Of a DNA stretch of 24,143 nucleotides, positions 1 through 6,631 are shown in pieces. Source of the stretch: a virus. The notes under the pieces were generated by a model, which was not told where the DNA came from, did not search any database, and worked only from the letters and a program-made list of their open reading frames with translations. The translations under genes were made by a program, and so were the position numbers. Each line of letters begins with the position of its first letter. The stretch's first letter is position 1. The stretch lies in the IMG/VR virus record IMGVR_UViG_3300042889_001072, positions 1 through 24,143 of that record. The stretch is one strand, 5' to 3'.

Positions 1-110
1 TAGTCTGTTTGGAAGAATCTAACTTTAAGTTGTGCTACGTTACCATCTGCACATTCATTCAATGCGTAGATATATCCTTGTATATACTTGTTGTATTCCT
101 TTATTTTCAT
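1..110 (-). CDS. Hypothetical protein, N-terminal part (runs off the window)
   Basis: The ATG at 110-108 overlaps the TGA of the preceding gene (ATGA) and the frame stays open to the window edge, giving at least 36 residues. It begins MKIKEYNKYIQGYIYALN and is helical, with no signal peptide. Too little is visible to assign a family. The ATGA overlap shows it is translationally linked to the secreted-protein gene upstream. Confidence 0.6.
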   Translation of the reverse strand, partial: MKIKEYNKYIQGYIYALNECADGNVAQLKVRFFQTD

Positions 111-640
111 TTAGTCCGAACCTTAGCTTCTTGTTCTATAACTGCTGCTTCGTATAAAGCATCCATTCTTTGTTTACTAATATCATTTACAGAAGATTTA
201 GCAGGTACATCTAAATGTGCATAAGTTCCACCATCAATTACACAAGGTCTACCAACACGTTTAAATGCTTGTCTGACTTCTTCATTATTACAAAGTAATT
301 CTTTTGCTGCTTGAGTATCACCCATTGCTTTAATTTCCCTAGAATCTAATCTACGAATACAAGCAATATCTTCCCAAGTAGTACCTAATGATAAACTTCC
401 CCCAGCAAATCCAGCACCCATACTTGTACTTCCCATACACGTTTCAGAAAATGTAGTGGTTAAAGATGGAGCAACTGCCATACCAACTTGTCTACTCAAA
501 TCAGAACCTGTATTGGAACTGACACTTTGATTTCTAGCATCAACGCCAGTATTAGCTGTAACTGGTATATTAACATTTTGTCCAACATCAGCAAATACTG
601 CATTACTGAACAATAATAATAAAACACATAATTTTTTCAT
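107..640 (-). CDS. Secreted phage protein, unknown function
   Basis: A 177-residue protein with a clear signal peptide: MKK, a Leu-rich hydrophobic core, and a likely cleavage site after SNAVFA at about residue 17. The mature part has a Ser/Thr-rich segment, a central Gly/Met/Ser-rich stretch (GSTSMGAGFAGGSLSLGTTW), then a helical region with four cysteines that could form periplasmic disulphides. The start is supported by AGGATAT shortly before the ATG. It follows another small secreted protein and precedes a linked gene. I do not recognise a named family; a role in the periplasm, lysis or the virion is only inference. Confidence 0.75.
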   Translation of the reverse strand: MKKLCVLLLLFSNAVFADVGQNVNIPVTANTGVDARNQSVSSNTGSDLSRQVGMAVAPSLTTTFSETCMGSTSMGAGFAGGSLSLGTTWEDIACIRRLDSREIKAMGDTQAAKELLCNNEEVRQAFKRVGRPCVIDGGTYAHLDVPAKSSVNDISKQRMDALYEAAVIEQEAKVRTK

Positions 641-651
641 AGTATATCCTA

Positions 652-678
652 ATATAAAAATGAGGGTTTCCCCTCATT
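652..678 (-). terminator. Rho-independent terminator
   Basis: Read on the minus strand: an 8-bp stem AATGAGGG / CCCTCATT closed by a GAAA tetraloop, followed by a U-rich tract. It lies just after the TAA of the Ser/Thr-rich secreted protein gene. This is one of the cleanest terminators in the window. Confidence 0.85.
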
Positions 679-688
679 ACAAAACTGT

Positions 689-1102
689 TTAATGGTGTGA
701 AGAAACTACAGTAACAGGAACAATAACATTCGCTAAAGTAGTTACAACAGAACCACTAGACATAGCAGAAACATTATGTGCGGTTCCACTATAATCTACT
801 ACATTCCAAGAAGGAGAAACATAACCAGTACCAGTAGATGTAGAACTTGCAGTTCCAATAATACTAGCAGAAACAACTGGAGTAGATGACAAACTTGCAA
901 CAGTAGAAGCACCAGTCAAAGTACCGATTGAAGTTTGTGATATAGTTTGTGCAGGAGCAGCAGATACCATTGTACCAACACTAATAGTTCCATTCATTAC
1001 AGAAGTAATTGTAGATGGTGCTAAACTAGGTGATGGTGTTGAAGGTGAAGCAAACACAAATGGTGAAACTAGGGACATACATAAAACTAATAATTTTTTC
1101 AT
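689..1102 (-). CDS. Secreted Ser/Thr/Val-rich low-complexity protein
   Basis: A 137-residue protein with a signal peptide (MKKLLVLCMSLVSPFVFA, cleavage near residue 18). The rest is almost entirely Ser, Thr, Val, Ala, Gly and Pro, with no cysteine in the mature part and a C-terminal SSHH. That composition suggests an extended beta-rich or disordered exported polypeptide rather than an enzyme. It is followed directly by a strong terminator. Function unknown; no family recognised. Confidence 0.7.
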   Translation of the reverse strand: MKKLLVLCMSLVSPFVFASPSTPSPSLAPSTITSVMNGTISVGTMVSAAPAQTISQTSIGTLTGASTVASLSSTPVVSASIIGTASSTSTGTGYVSPSWNVVDYSGTAHNVSAMSSGSVVTTLANVIVPVTVVSSHH

Positions 1103-1162
1103 TTCATTTCTCTCTAAATAATCTATAATCCATAGACCAAGGACATTTACATCATTGTAAAT

Positions 1163-1618
1163 TCATTTCAAATTGGTGAGTTTGTAAATTGTATCATTGC
1201 ACAATTCAACAATACTATCAATCGCATTTTGTAGTTCAGAAAATGAACCACAGTTACTACGATTAGCATCAATCCAATCTCTAGTTGTTTTAATGATTTC
1301 AACGCAAGAAGTAAAAGTTATCTTAATTTCTGGATAACTCGTAATGACACCAAATCGTCCTTGATAAGATTCAGCAAAACCGTCTGTCAAATCTATAATA
1401 GAATTGTAGTAATCATCTAGTGCTTTATGTTCAGAATATGATTTTGTTTGTAGGTGTGCATAATGTGCTTTAGTTCTTGATTCAAAACATAATGCAATCA
1501 ATGATGCGCCAGAAGAAAATGTTTCTTCATCTTTTGTTAATATTTGTTCTCTAACTACCATTTCATTTCCTCTGTAAGGTCTATTAAAATTAATAAGGGG
1601 TGTTCTTTCTAAATTCAT
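1163..1618 (-). CDS. Helical phage protein, DUF5856/Dps-like
   Basis: A 151-residue alpha-helical protein. The ATG at 1618 is preferred over an upstream TTG at 1633 because AGGTAA lies about seven bases before it. The segment around RTKAHYAHLQTKSYSEHKAL followed by YYNSIIDLTDGFAESYQG resembles a phage family of ferritin/Dps-like four-helix proteins that I recall as DUF5856. The metal-binding role is unproven; only the His/Glu-rich helix pattern is visible. The gene follows a small ORF with almost no gap. The family assignment is from memory and should be confirmed. Confidence 0.6.
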   Translation of the reverse strand: MNLERTPLINFNRPYRGNEMVVREQILTKDEETFSSGASLIALCFESRTKAHYAHLQTKSYSEHKALDDYYNSIIDLTDGFAESYQGRFGVITSYPEIKITFTSCVEIIKTTRDWIDANRSNCGSFSELQNAIDSIVELCNDTIYKLTNLK

Positions 1619-1622
1619 AATA

Positions 1623-1874
1623 TTACCTGTCAATTTTAATTGTTGATGTATAAGTATTCACTAATATATGTGAGGATTCATCAACTTCACAATCCTCAGC
1701 GATAACGCATTTATCGCCAAATCTATCTGCATTATGGATGTGTATACCTTCTGGTATAATCACAAAATCTCTTTGGTTATCATCTAACCTTGCCCAGTAT
1801 TCTCTATTGATATTGTTCGCATACCAATATGATTCTAACTTAGATTTAAGGACTTTTATTTTAAATCCAATCAT
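1623..1874 (-). CDS. Hypothetical protein, 83 aa
   Basis: A complete ORF with AGGAAA before the ATG. A basic N-terminal third (IKVLKSKLES) is followed by a beta-rich part containing HIHNADRFGDKCVIAEDCEV. No transmembrane helix and no recognised domain. It ends a few bases before the start of the Dps-like helical gene, so the two are probably cotranscribed. Confidence 0.6.
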   Translation of the reverse strand: MIGFKIKVLKSKLESYWYANNINREYWARLDDNQRDFVIIPEGIHIHNADRFGDKCVIAEDCEVDESSHILVNTYTSTIKIDR

Positions 1875-1890
1875 AGTATTTCCTTATAGC

Positions 1891-1920
1891 AAAATGGGCA
1901 ACCACAATTGATTGCCCCAT
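1891..1920 (-). terminator. Terminator-like hairpin
   Basis: On the minus strand, ATGGGGCAATC pairs with GGTTGCCCAT (one bulged G, one G-U pair) across a short loop and is followed by TTTT. It lies just after the TAG of the 76-aa gene, where a terminator is expected. Confidence 0.6.
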
Positions 1921-1932
1921 ACAGTTTTTAAA

Positions 1933-2163
1933 CTAGAATATATCGACAGTTACATCTTTAGATTCTTTTGTTTTCATACGTCCTAGTCTATATGCTTCGC
2001 TAACCATTTCATCCAATGCAGCCTTAAATTCTGGCATTGCTGATAAAATCGCAGCATTTTGTTCTTCAACTGTTGTATATGATTCAGTAGCTACAGATAC
2101 TGCCATCATATACAAACTGCTTGCTTCATCTTCGGTAGTTTCTACCCAATGTTTAATTTCCAT
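1933..2163 (-). CDS. Hypothetical acidic helical protein, 76 aa
   Basis: The start is set at the ATG at 2163 because AGGAG lies five bases upstream; the open frame extends further but without a better site. The protein begins MEIKHWVETTEDEASSLYMM. It is helical and acidic, with an EEQNAAILSAMPEFKAAL segment. The start overlaps the end of the upstream gene by 11 bases. No family recognised. Confidence 0.6.
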   Translation of the reverse strand: MEIKHWVETTEDEASSLYMMAVSVATESYTTVEEQNAAILSAMPEFKAALDEMVSEAYRLGRMKTKESKDVTVDIF

Positions 2164-2512
2164 ACATACTCCTAAAATCTTTAATGTATTGTTGTGTAAG
2201 TGGTTTACCGACATCTGATAACATAAAAAGTGGTAACTTCTTTACATTTTCAGCATCCAATAACCATTTCTGATCATCTCCAGTGAGAATAGAATTCAAT
2301 GCATCTTCCATTGTAACAATCTTTTCTTCTTCAGGAACTTGTGGTAATTGTTTCACTATCCCACCCAATTCTTTTACTAACATTTCTTTAACCATATCCC
2401 TGATGTCATCTAGAGTTGGAATAGACGGGGTAACAGGAACAACAGGTTGAGCCGTTGCAGCTTTTAGATTTGCTAATTGTTGTTCTAAGCTAGATAATGT
2501 GTTTATTGCCAT
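2153..2512 (-). CDS. Hypothetical protein with N-terminal coiled coil, 119 aa
   Basis: GAGGAA precedes the ATG. Residues 5-20 (LSSLEQQLANLKAAT) form a short coiled coil, followed by a Pro/Val linker (QPVVPVTPSIP) and a helical acidic C-terminal domain. This layout of oligomerisation helix, linker and globular end is common in small phage structural or accessory proteins, but nothing here identifies the function. It lies downstream of the collagen-like gene. Confidence 0.6.
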   Translation of the reverse strand: MAINTLSSLEQQLANLKAATAQPVVPVTPSIPTLDDIRDMVKEMLVKELGGIVKQLPQVPEEEKIVTMEDALNSILTGDDQKWLLDAENVKKLPLFMLSDVGKPLTQQYIKDFRSMYGN

Positions 2513-2569
2513 TTTAGTTCCTCAATATTAAAAGTTATTTTCTATTCTGAATAACAGTAGAAGAAGTTG

Positions 2570-2596
2570 GTTGGTCGAGATTTTACTTCGACCAAC
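2570..2596 (-). terminator. Terminator-like hairpin after the collagen-like gene
   Basis: A perfect 9-bp stem (GTTGGTCGA / TCGACCAAC) with a 9-base loop. On the minus strand it begins a few bases after the TAA at 2603-2605, which closes the in-frame extension of the collagen gene, and about 80 bases after that gene's first TGA. The tract after the stem is only moderately pyrimidine-rich. Confidence 0.55.
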
Positions 2597-2602
2597 ACAA
2601 CA

Positions 2603-2677
2603 TTACTTTTTACTTGTTTTTCTTACGATGGTTGTTTTTGAAACTTTTTCACTAGCAGACCTTTTAGATCCGCCAGT
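2603..2677 (-). other. In-frame sense extension beyond the collagen gene's TGA
   Basis: After the TGA at 2678-2680 the same frame stays open for 24 codons and ends at a TAA at 2603-2605. The encoded tail starts TGGSKRSASEKV and continues Lys/Ser/Thr-rich (KTTIVRKTSKK), which reads like a natural basic C-terminus. The terminator-like hairpin lies just beyond this second stop. It could be the former gene end lost to a nonsense mutation, or a UGA read-through extension. Chance cannot be excluded. Confidence 0.4.
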
Positions 2678-3091
2678 TCAAACTTCCTCTGACCTTCCGT
2701 TCCCGTTGTTCCCGTTGCCGCCATTGTTGCCATTGTCGCCATTGTTCCAATTATTCCCATCAGAGCCATTATTCCCGTTGTTTCCGTTGTCGCCTTTGTC
2801 ACCTTTAGGACCATCTTTGCCATCAGCCCCATCAGCTCCATCAGCTCCGTCTTTGCCATCGGAACCATTTCTTCCATCTCTTCCATCTCTACCATCTCTA
2901 CCGTCAGACCCATCTTTTCCATCTTTACCATCTTTACCAGCCTGACCAGGAGGTCCGGATGGTCCAGAAGGTCCAGAAGGTCCAGGTAGTCCGCAGCAGC
3001 ACTGTTTCTGTCCATCATCGTCATCATCATTATCTTGTAAAATCACTAATCCTGATTGTATGCCAGATTGAACATTAGTTAAATCGGACAT
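2678..3091 (-). CDS. Collagen-like Gly-X-Y repeat protein
   Basis: A 137-residue protein. Residues 1-25 form a leader with a run of five Asp, then a CCCG cluster. About 33 Gly-X-Y triplets follow (GPSGPSGPP, then GKDGKDG, GRDGRDG, GADGADG, then GNNGNNG). Collagen-like triple helices in phages are usually fibre or spike components, and the Asp/Lys/Arg-rich triplets suit salt-bridge stabilisation without hydroxyproline. One Gly is replaced by Trp in the last third (GNN WNN GDN). The ATG lies six bases after the TGA of the Ala-rich gene and in the same frame. It probably encodes an exposed virion fibre. Confidence 0.85.
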   Translation of the reverse strand: MSDLTNVQSGIQSGLVILQDNDDDDDGQKQCCCGLPGPSGPSGPSGPPGQAGKDGKDGKDGSDGRDGRDGRDGRNGSDGKDGADGADGADGKDGPKGDKGDNGNNGNNGSDGNNWNNGDNGNNGGNGNNGNGRSEEV

Positions 3092-3097
3092 TTTTGT

Positions 3098-3985
3098 TCA
3101 AGCTCTTACGTTAGTAGCAGTTTGACCTGAACCAATCATAGTACCCAAGTTTACAGTGCTTTGAGTGTTATGTTGAATTGCAGTAGCAACTTGACCTAAT
3201 AGACCAACGATTTGTTGTTGAGCAACAGCGTTAGCTTGAGCAACAGCAGTTTGATTGATGTTATTAGTAACAGTTACACCAGAATCAGTCACTCTACCTG
3301 AATGACGCAATTCAGTTGCTTCGTTTTGAGCAACGATGATTTGACGATTCAATGAAGCAGTTTCGATGTTTTGAATCAACGCACGAGTTTTATCACCATC
3401 TTGTGTAATTGCTTGAGCAGTGGCATAAGTGCCTTGCAATACGTTGGTATTAACAGCATTAAAACCAGCAGCACTTGCAGCAGCTGCAGCATTTACAGCA
3501 CTAATTACATTACCAGAAGCAGCTAAAGTAGTAGCAATTCCTTGTCCGCCTTGTAGAGCTATAGCAGCAGCACCATCAGATACAGCTTTAACTATAATGC
3601 CTTGACCTTGTAAGTTAGCAATTTCTGACTGCATTGATGCAAGTGCTGCAGCATTTGTGTTGACAGCTAGAGCCGCCTGAAGTTGACCTTCCGCTTTCCA
3701 AATTTCACCTTCAACATTACCTAAAGTTTGTGAATTTTGTGCACTTGTAACGATATTTTGAACATCAGCAGCAGTCAATTGTGGTGTTAGAGCAGCAGTT
3801 GCAGCAGTTCCTAAACCGTTTTGGTCACCTAATAGACGAGGCAAAAGTGCTCCAACTAAAACTGCACCTAAAACTCCACCACCTATTCCTAAACTTCCTG
3901 TTTCAGCCATTGTACTATCTCCTAAAATTGATTTTAAATCGACATTCTTCAAAAGACTTTGTATATCAGTCATATCAACTGCCAT
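3098..3985 (-). CDS. Ala/Gln-rich phage protein, probably virion-associated
   Basis: A 295-residue protein with GGGAG ahead of the ATG. The N-terminus has a Gly/Leu-rich hydrophobic stretch (residues about 31-52, GIGGGVLGAVLVGALLPRLL). A long Ala/Gln/Asn-rich helical region follows. It contains YATAQAITQDGDKTRALI and an Asn/Gln-rich part (TVTNNINQTAVAQANAVAQQ), a pattern I recall from uncharacterised phage proteins near structural genes. The C-terminus is ATNVRA. Coupling to the collagen-like gene suggests a shared structure. Biochemical function unknown. Confidence 0.7.
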   Translation of the reverse strand: MAVDMTDIQSLLKNVDLKSILGDSTMAETGSLGIGGGVLGAVLVGALLPRLLGDQNGLGTAATAALTPQLTAADVQNIVTSAQNSQTLGNVEGEIWKAEGQLQAALAVNTNAAALASMQSEIANLQGQGIIVKAVSDGAAAIALQGGQGIATTLAASGNVISAVNAAAAASAAGFNAVNTNVLQGTYATAQAITQDGDKTRALIQNIETASLNRQIIVAQNEATELRHSGRVTDSGVTVTNNINQTAVAQANAVAQQQIVGLLGQVATAIQHNTQSTVNLGTMIGSGQTATNVRA

Positions 3986-4228
3986 ATTAGTTCTCCCTAT
4001 TTTCTTTCCCTAGAAATGCTAGGTCATCCCTATTGCATATGCAATAAAACTTTTGAACTGATTAATTAAAGTTCTTAATATTATTTAGTAAATAGTGATA
4101 TGAGAGATTTAGGTAAGTCGTTGATTTATAAGAGAATTAGTGTAAATAACTAAGTGTTCTCACTTATATGAGGAATTTTAGGCAAGCAAATGTACCAACT
4201 ATTGTCGGTACACCTTTACTATAGGGGA
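3986..4228 (-). promoter_or_regulatory. Intergenic region upstream of the Ala-rich gene
   Basis: About 240 bases without a convincing ORF. On the minus strand it contains TATAAATC (4130-4123), a near match to the T4 late core, about 140 bases before the ATG. It also holds a perfect palindrome TATTGCATATGCAATA (4031-4046) and a short hairpin CCTAG/CTAGG next to the ribosome-binding region. It probably carries the late promoter of the Ala-rich/collagen transcription unit. No experimental consensus is available for this phage. Confidence 0.4.
4192..4211 (-). terminator. Hairpin downstream of the FixJ-like gene
   Basis: GTACCGAC / GTTGGTAC, an 8-bp stem with one G-U pair and an AATA loop, located 18 bases after the TAA of the FixJ-like gene on the minus strand. 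No strong U tract follows, so termination is tentative. Confidence 0.45.
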
Positions 4229-4834
4229 TTAACGTGGTATACTAGGAGAAACAATATAAATTAGTTCAGACATACCTAATTTAGTTTTGATTTTTATATG
4301 TGATGAATGTGTTTCCACAGTTCTATATGAAATGTTTAATAGTTTTGCTATCTTTTTATGGCAGAATCCTTGTACCAATAATCCAAGAACTTCTTGTTCC
4401 TTTGGTGATAATAGATTTAATAATTCTGTAGCATTAGCAGTTTCAATTAGATGCCTTTTATTGACAATATCTAATAACATACCCTCTTGTAATCTAGAAG
4501 GCAATACCGTATCAATATCAGAATAATCTAGGAAATCGTAAGCACCTAGTTTGAATGCATTAGATGTAACTTTTGTATCGGCATACTCAGATACAAATAT
4601 GAACGGTGAAGTAACGGAACGTATCTTTTCCTTTAAGGATACATTGAATGAGTTTAACAAGTCCATATTTACTATGGTACAAGAGTTCCTAGTTTTGTCG
4701 TACTTGTTAAAATATTCAATTCCAGATGTAAAACTCTTTAAGGCATATCCTAATGAATCTGCCATTGAATTTATTTTATCTTTAATTCTTTCATTATCTG
4801 CAATGAGATAAACTTTCGGTGGTTCTAATATCAT
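4229..4834 (-). CDS. FixJ/LuxR-family response regulator with degenerate receiver
   Basis: A 201-residue protein with two domains. Residues about 7-120 look like a receiver domain (KVYLIADNERI at the start, PFIFVSEYAD, and AFKLGAYDFLDYSD near the end). Residues about 142-195 are a clear LuxR-type helix-turn-helix (LSPKEQEVLGLLVQGFCHKK, then IAKLLNISYRTVETH). The residue expected to be the phosphorylated Asp appears to be Asn56 (TIVNMD), the acidic pair is reduced (AD), and the conserved Lys after DFL is missing. It is therefore probably a phosphorylation-independent DNA-binding regulator of phage or host promoters. AGGGAA precedes the ATG; a hairpin follows the stop. Confidence 0.85.
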   Translation of the reverse strand: MILEPPKVYLIADNERIKDKINSMADSLGYALKSFTSGIEYFNKYDKTRNSCTIVNMDLLNSFNVSLKEKIRSVTSPFIFVSEYADTKVTSNAFKLGAYDFLDYSDIDTVLPSRLQEGMLLDIVNKRHLIETANATELLNLLSPKEQEVLGLLVQGFCHKKIAKLLNISYRTVETHSSHIKIKTKLGMSELIYIVSPSIPR

Positions 4835-4859
4835 TTCATTCCCTAATTAGTGTTATTGT

Positions 4860-5261
4860 TCAATTATATGTATATATGCCACACTTCTCTAGGAAATCAA
4901 CACCTGAATGGTCACGGTATTTGTGTTTGTAAAATACTTGGATTATGCCTGCACCATATATCAACTTAGCACAATCAATACACGGAGCGTGGGTAAGAAA
5001 CATAGTTGCTCCATTACCTGATTCATTACTACTAGCCAACTTCATAATTGAATTTGCTTCTGCGTGTATTACTTCAGGTTTGGTTTTATTATTATCATCT
5101 TCACAATTATTATCCCACAATGCAGGTGTGCCATTCCAAGAAAATGATATCACATTATTATTCTTAACAATGACTGCCCCAACTTGTAACCTTTTCGCTC
5201 TTGACATTTTAGCGCACTCTGACGCCAAGTTCATATAGAAATCTATCATTCTGTTATTCAT
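4860..5261 (-). CDS. dCMP deaminase
   Basis: Deoxycytidylate deaminase converts dCMP to dUMP, the substrate of thymidylate synthase. Zinc-site motifs are intact: HAE at residues 67-69 and PCIDC at 93-97 (numbering from the ATG at 5261). MSRAKRLQVGAVIVKNNNVI is the typical family N-terminal segment. With 133 residues it is a compact version. An alternative ATG at 5282 adds seven residues but has no Shine-Dalgarno sequence; the ATG at 5261 has GAGGA only at a long distance (about 14 bases). The start overlaps the end of homing endonuclease A, so its translation signals may have been rebuilt by that insertion. Confidence 0.9.
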   Translation of the reverse strand: MNNRMIDFYMNLASECAKMSRAKRLQVGAVIVKNNNVISFSWNGTPALWDNNCEDDNNKTKPEVIHAEANSIMKLASSNESGNGATMFLTHAPCIDCAKLIYGAGIIQVFYKHKYRDHSGVDFLEKCGIYTYN

Positions 5262-6066
5262 AGTAATGTATTTTATCCTCATTTATATTGTTTAACGCCT
5301 TGTTTATATTATCCTCACCTTCGTAAAATAACCACCCTACATTTTTTCCGTTTTTGGGAGATATACCCTTATTGACATAATTAATAAATCCTGGTCCTTC
5401 AGATAATCCTAACTCATGTAATCTTTCGTTACGTTTACCTAATGTATAATAACACTCACCTGTAGGCGATAGAAATAACCAATATTTTTGTCCATAAGAA
5501 TTCTTGTTTAATCTTAAAGACTCTGCTCTTTTTTGTATAGTTAAATCGCTTTGTTTTTTACCTAAATTAGCATCTCGTAACTTTTCTCTAGTTTCGGCAG
5601 TTACTTCATGCCCTAGTTTACTTTTAGATAATTTATTCCGCATTGTAACGCTTCGCATTTTACCTTTCCAATTAGGAGGAATTGATTTAGGTATTTCGCC
5701 AAGTTCTAATCTTCTTTTCTTTGTATCTTTCATTTTTTGTATAGATTCTGGAGTATCACAAAATCTGGTTCCTCCATTATGTTTGTTTAACCATTCAGGA
5801 TGTTTTGCGGCATCTATTCTAGTCAAAAATCTGGTTTCCCAATATAATGCTTCTATTTTAGATATAAATGTTTTTCGAATTTGGACTGAAAAGGAATCTA
5901 TACCATATTCTTCTATAAGATCGGATATTGTTTTGGAGGAAGTAAAATAGGTTGTCCAAAGTTGATCTGGATGGGCTACTTCTTTTTCGGTATATCTAAC
6001 GCCATAATATCTTTGTCCTGTTGGGATAAAGGTAATACAATAGGCAAAAGGTATATAAATATTCAT
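5254..6066 (-). CDS. GIY-YIG homing endonuclease A
   Basis: A free-standing homing endonuclease of 270 residues. The N-terminal GIY-YIG nuclease domain is recognisable (YCITFIPTGQRYYGVRY, residues 9-25), with a helical continuation to about residue 90. Residues about 130-180 carry NUMOD3-type DNA-binding repeats (GKMRSVTMRNKLSKSKLG, then REKLRDANLGKKQ). The C-terminus is a further DNA-binding module. Such enzymes cut unoccupied alleles and spread their own gene by recombination. It overlaps the dCMP deaminase start and is preceded by a late-type promoter and a structured leader resembling that of endonuclease B. Confidence 0.88.
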   Translation of the reverse strand: MNIYIPFAYCITFIPTGQRYYGVRYTEKEVAHPDQLWTTYFTSSKTISDLIEEYGIDSFSVQIRKTFISKIEALYWETRFLTRIDAAKHPEWLNKHNGGTRFCDTPESIQKMKDTKKRRLELGEIPKSIPPNWKGKMRSVTMRNKLSKSKLGHEVTAETREKLRDANLGKKQSDLTIQKRAESLRLNKNSYGQKYWLFLSPTGECYYTLGKRNERLHELGLSEGPGFINYVNKGISPKNGKNVGWLFYEGEDNINKALNNINEDKIHYYE

Positions 6067-6092
6067 GCTGATACTCCTAGTAAGTTATTAGA

Positions 6093-6134
6093 ATAGGTAG
6101 ATGCTTCCAACATCGTGACCTATAACTATTTATA
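6093..6134 (-). promoter_or_regulatory. Late promoter plus hairpin leader of endonuclease A
   Basis: On the minus strand TATAAATA (6134-6127) is followed by a two-part hairpin. The outer stem is ATAGGT / ACCTAT (6123-6118 with 6098-6093), with an internal bulge CAC opposite T. The inner stem is GATG / CATC around a 7-base loop TTGGAAG. TCTAAT follows the outer stem directly. The same order of parts occurs before endonuclease B with different stem bases, which suggests a conserved RNA structure. Confidence 0.6.
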
Positions 6135-6164
6135 TAAACTAGAAACTCGCTGTAATATATTCGC

Positions 6165-6377
6165 CTAGTGTAAGGTTGTGTTTTCCCCCCGAACCTCTTC
6201 GGGCATCTTTGCAACAAATTGTTTCACAGCTACTTCAGCAATTATATTAGCAAAGTTCTCAAGGAGTTCATCTAAGTCTTCATCATCAGGAACATCCATT
6301 GTATGGTCATCATTAACAATAAACCCTGATGCCTCTGCAAATTCTTCCAACCAATCGTAATCTTTTTCTTCACTCAT
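6165..6377 (-). CDS. Hypothetical acidic protein, 70 aa
   Basis: Strongly acidic (MSEEKDYDWLEEFAEASGF, then DDEDLDELLENF). The ATG overlaps the TGA of the upstream gene as ATGA. Near the 3' end the coding sequence contains a perfect CCCGAA / TTCGGG inverted repeat. Small acidic phage proteins often bind host factors, but nothing specific can be claimed here. Confidence 0.65.
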   Translation of the reverse strand: MSEEKDYDWLEEFAEASGFIVNDDHTMDVPDDEDLDELLENFANIIAEVAVKQFVAKMPEEVRGENTTLH

Positions 6378-6631
6378 ATTTTATATTTCCACTCTTTGAT
6401 TGAAACTTGCAGAAAGTTATCTGGATGCCATCTGGTCATTATAAAGTGCATTCTAGTTTCATAACATTCTTGCATTATAGGATCTTTCATCTTCTTAAAT
6501 GCTTCTCTCAGTTCACTTAATGTTCTATTGGTAATATTAATACTAGGAAATGGATAAGAATGTGTAACTCTAAAATTATCATCTGTTTCGGAATCTCTTA
6601 TTAAAACATCAACATAAGGTATTAACTTCAT
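6374..6631 (-). CDS. Hypothetical protein, 85 aa
   Basis: A complete ORF coupled on both sides by ATGA overlaps. It has an N-terminal beta-rich part (MKLIPYVDVLIRDSET), a helix LSELREAFKKMKDPIM and a C-terminal RWHPDNFLQVSIKEW. No domain recognised. It belongs to the run of tightly overlapped small genes on the minus strand from about 9850 down to 6165. Confidence 0.65.
   Translation of the reverse strand: MKLIPYVDVLIRDSETDDNFRVTHSYPFPSINITNRTLSELREAFKKMKDPIMQECYETRMHFIMTRWHPDNFLQVSIKEWKYKI

Noticed and set aside
1102-1165. Open frame joining the 151-aa gene (after its TGA) to the secreted protein's start
   Set aside because: The secreted protein has a clear signal peptide beginning at its own ATG. 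A 20-codon open gap in frame is likely enough by chance.
2571-2945. Plus-strand ORF rich in Pro/Leu/Ser opposite the collagen-like gene, and the Met-rich minus-strand frame at 2623-3030
   Set aside because: Both are shadows of the Gly-X-Y repeat DNA: the codon periodicity makes all frames open and repetitive. The collagen frame has the start context and family sense.
4031-4046. 16-base palindrome TATTGCATATGCAATA as an operator
   Set aside because: A single copy with no second half-site or matching sequence elsewhere in the window; mentioned in the intergenic entry but not claimed as a binding site.
6187-6202. CCCGAA/TTCGGG hairpin as a terminator
   Set aside because: It lies inside the coding end of the 70-aa gene and is not followed by a U tract on either strand.
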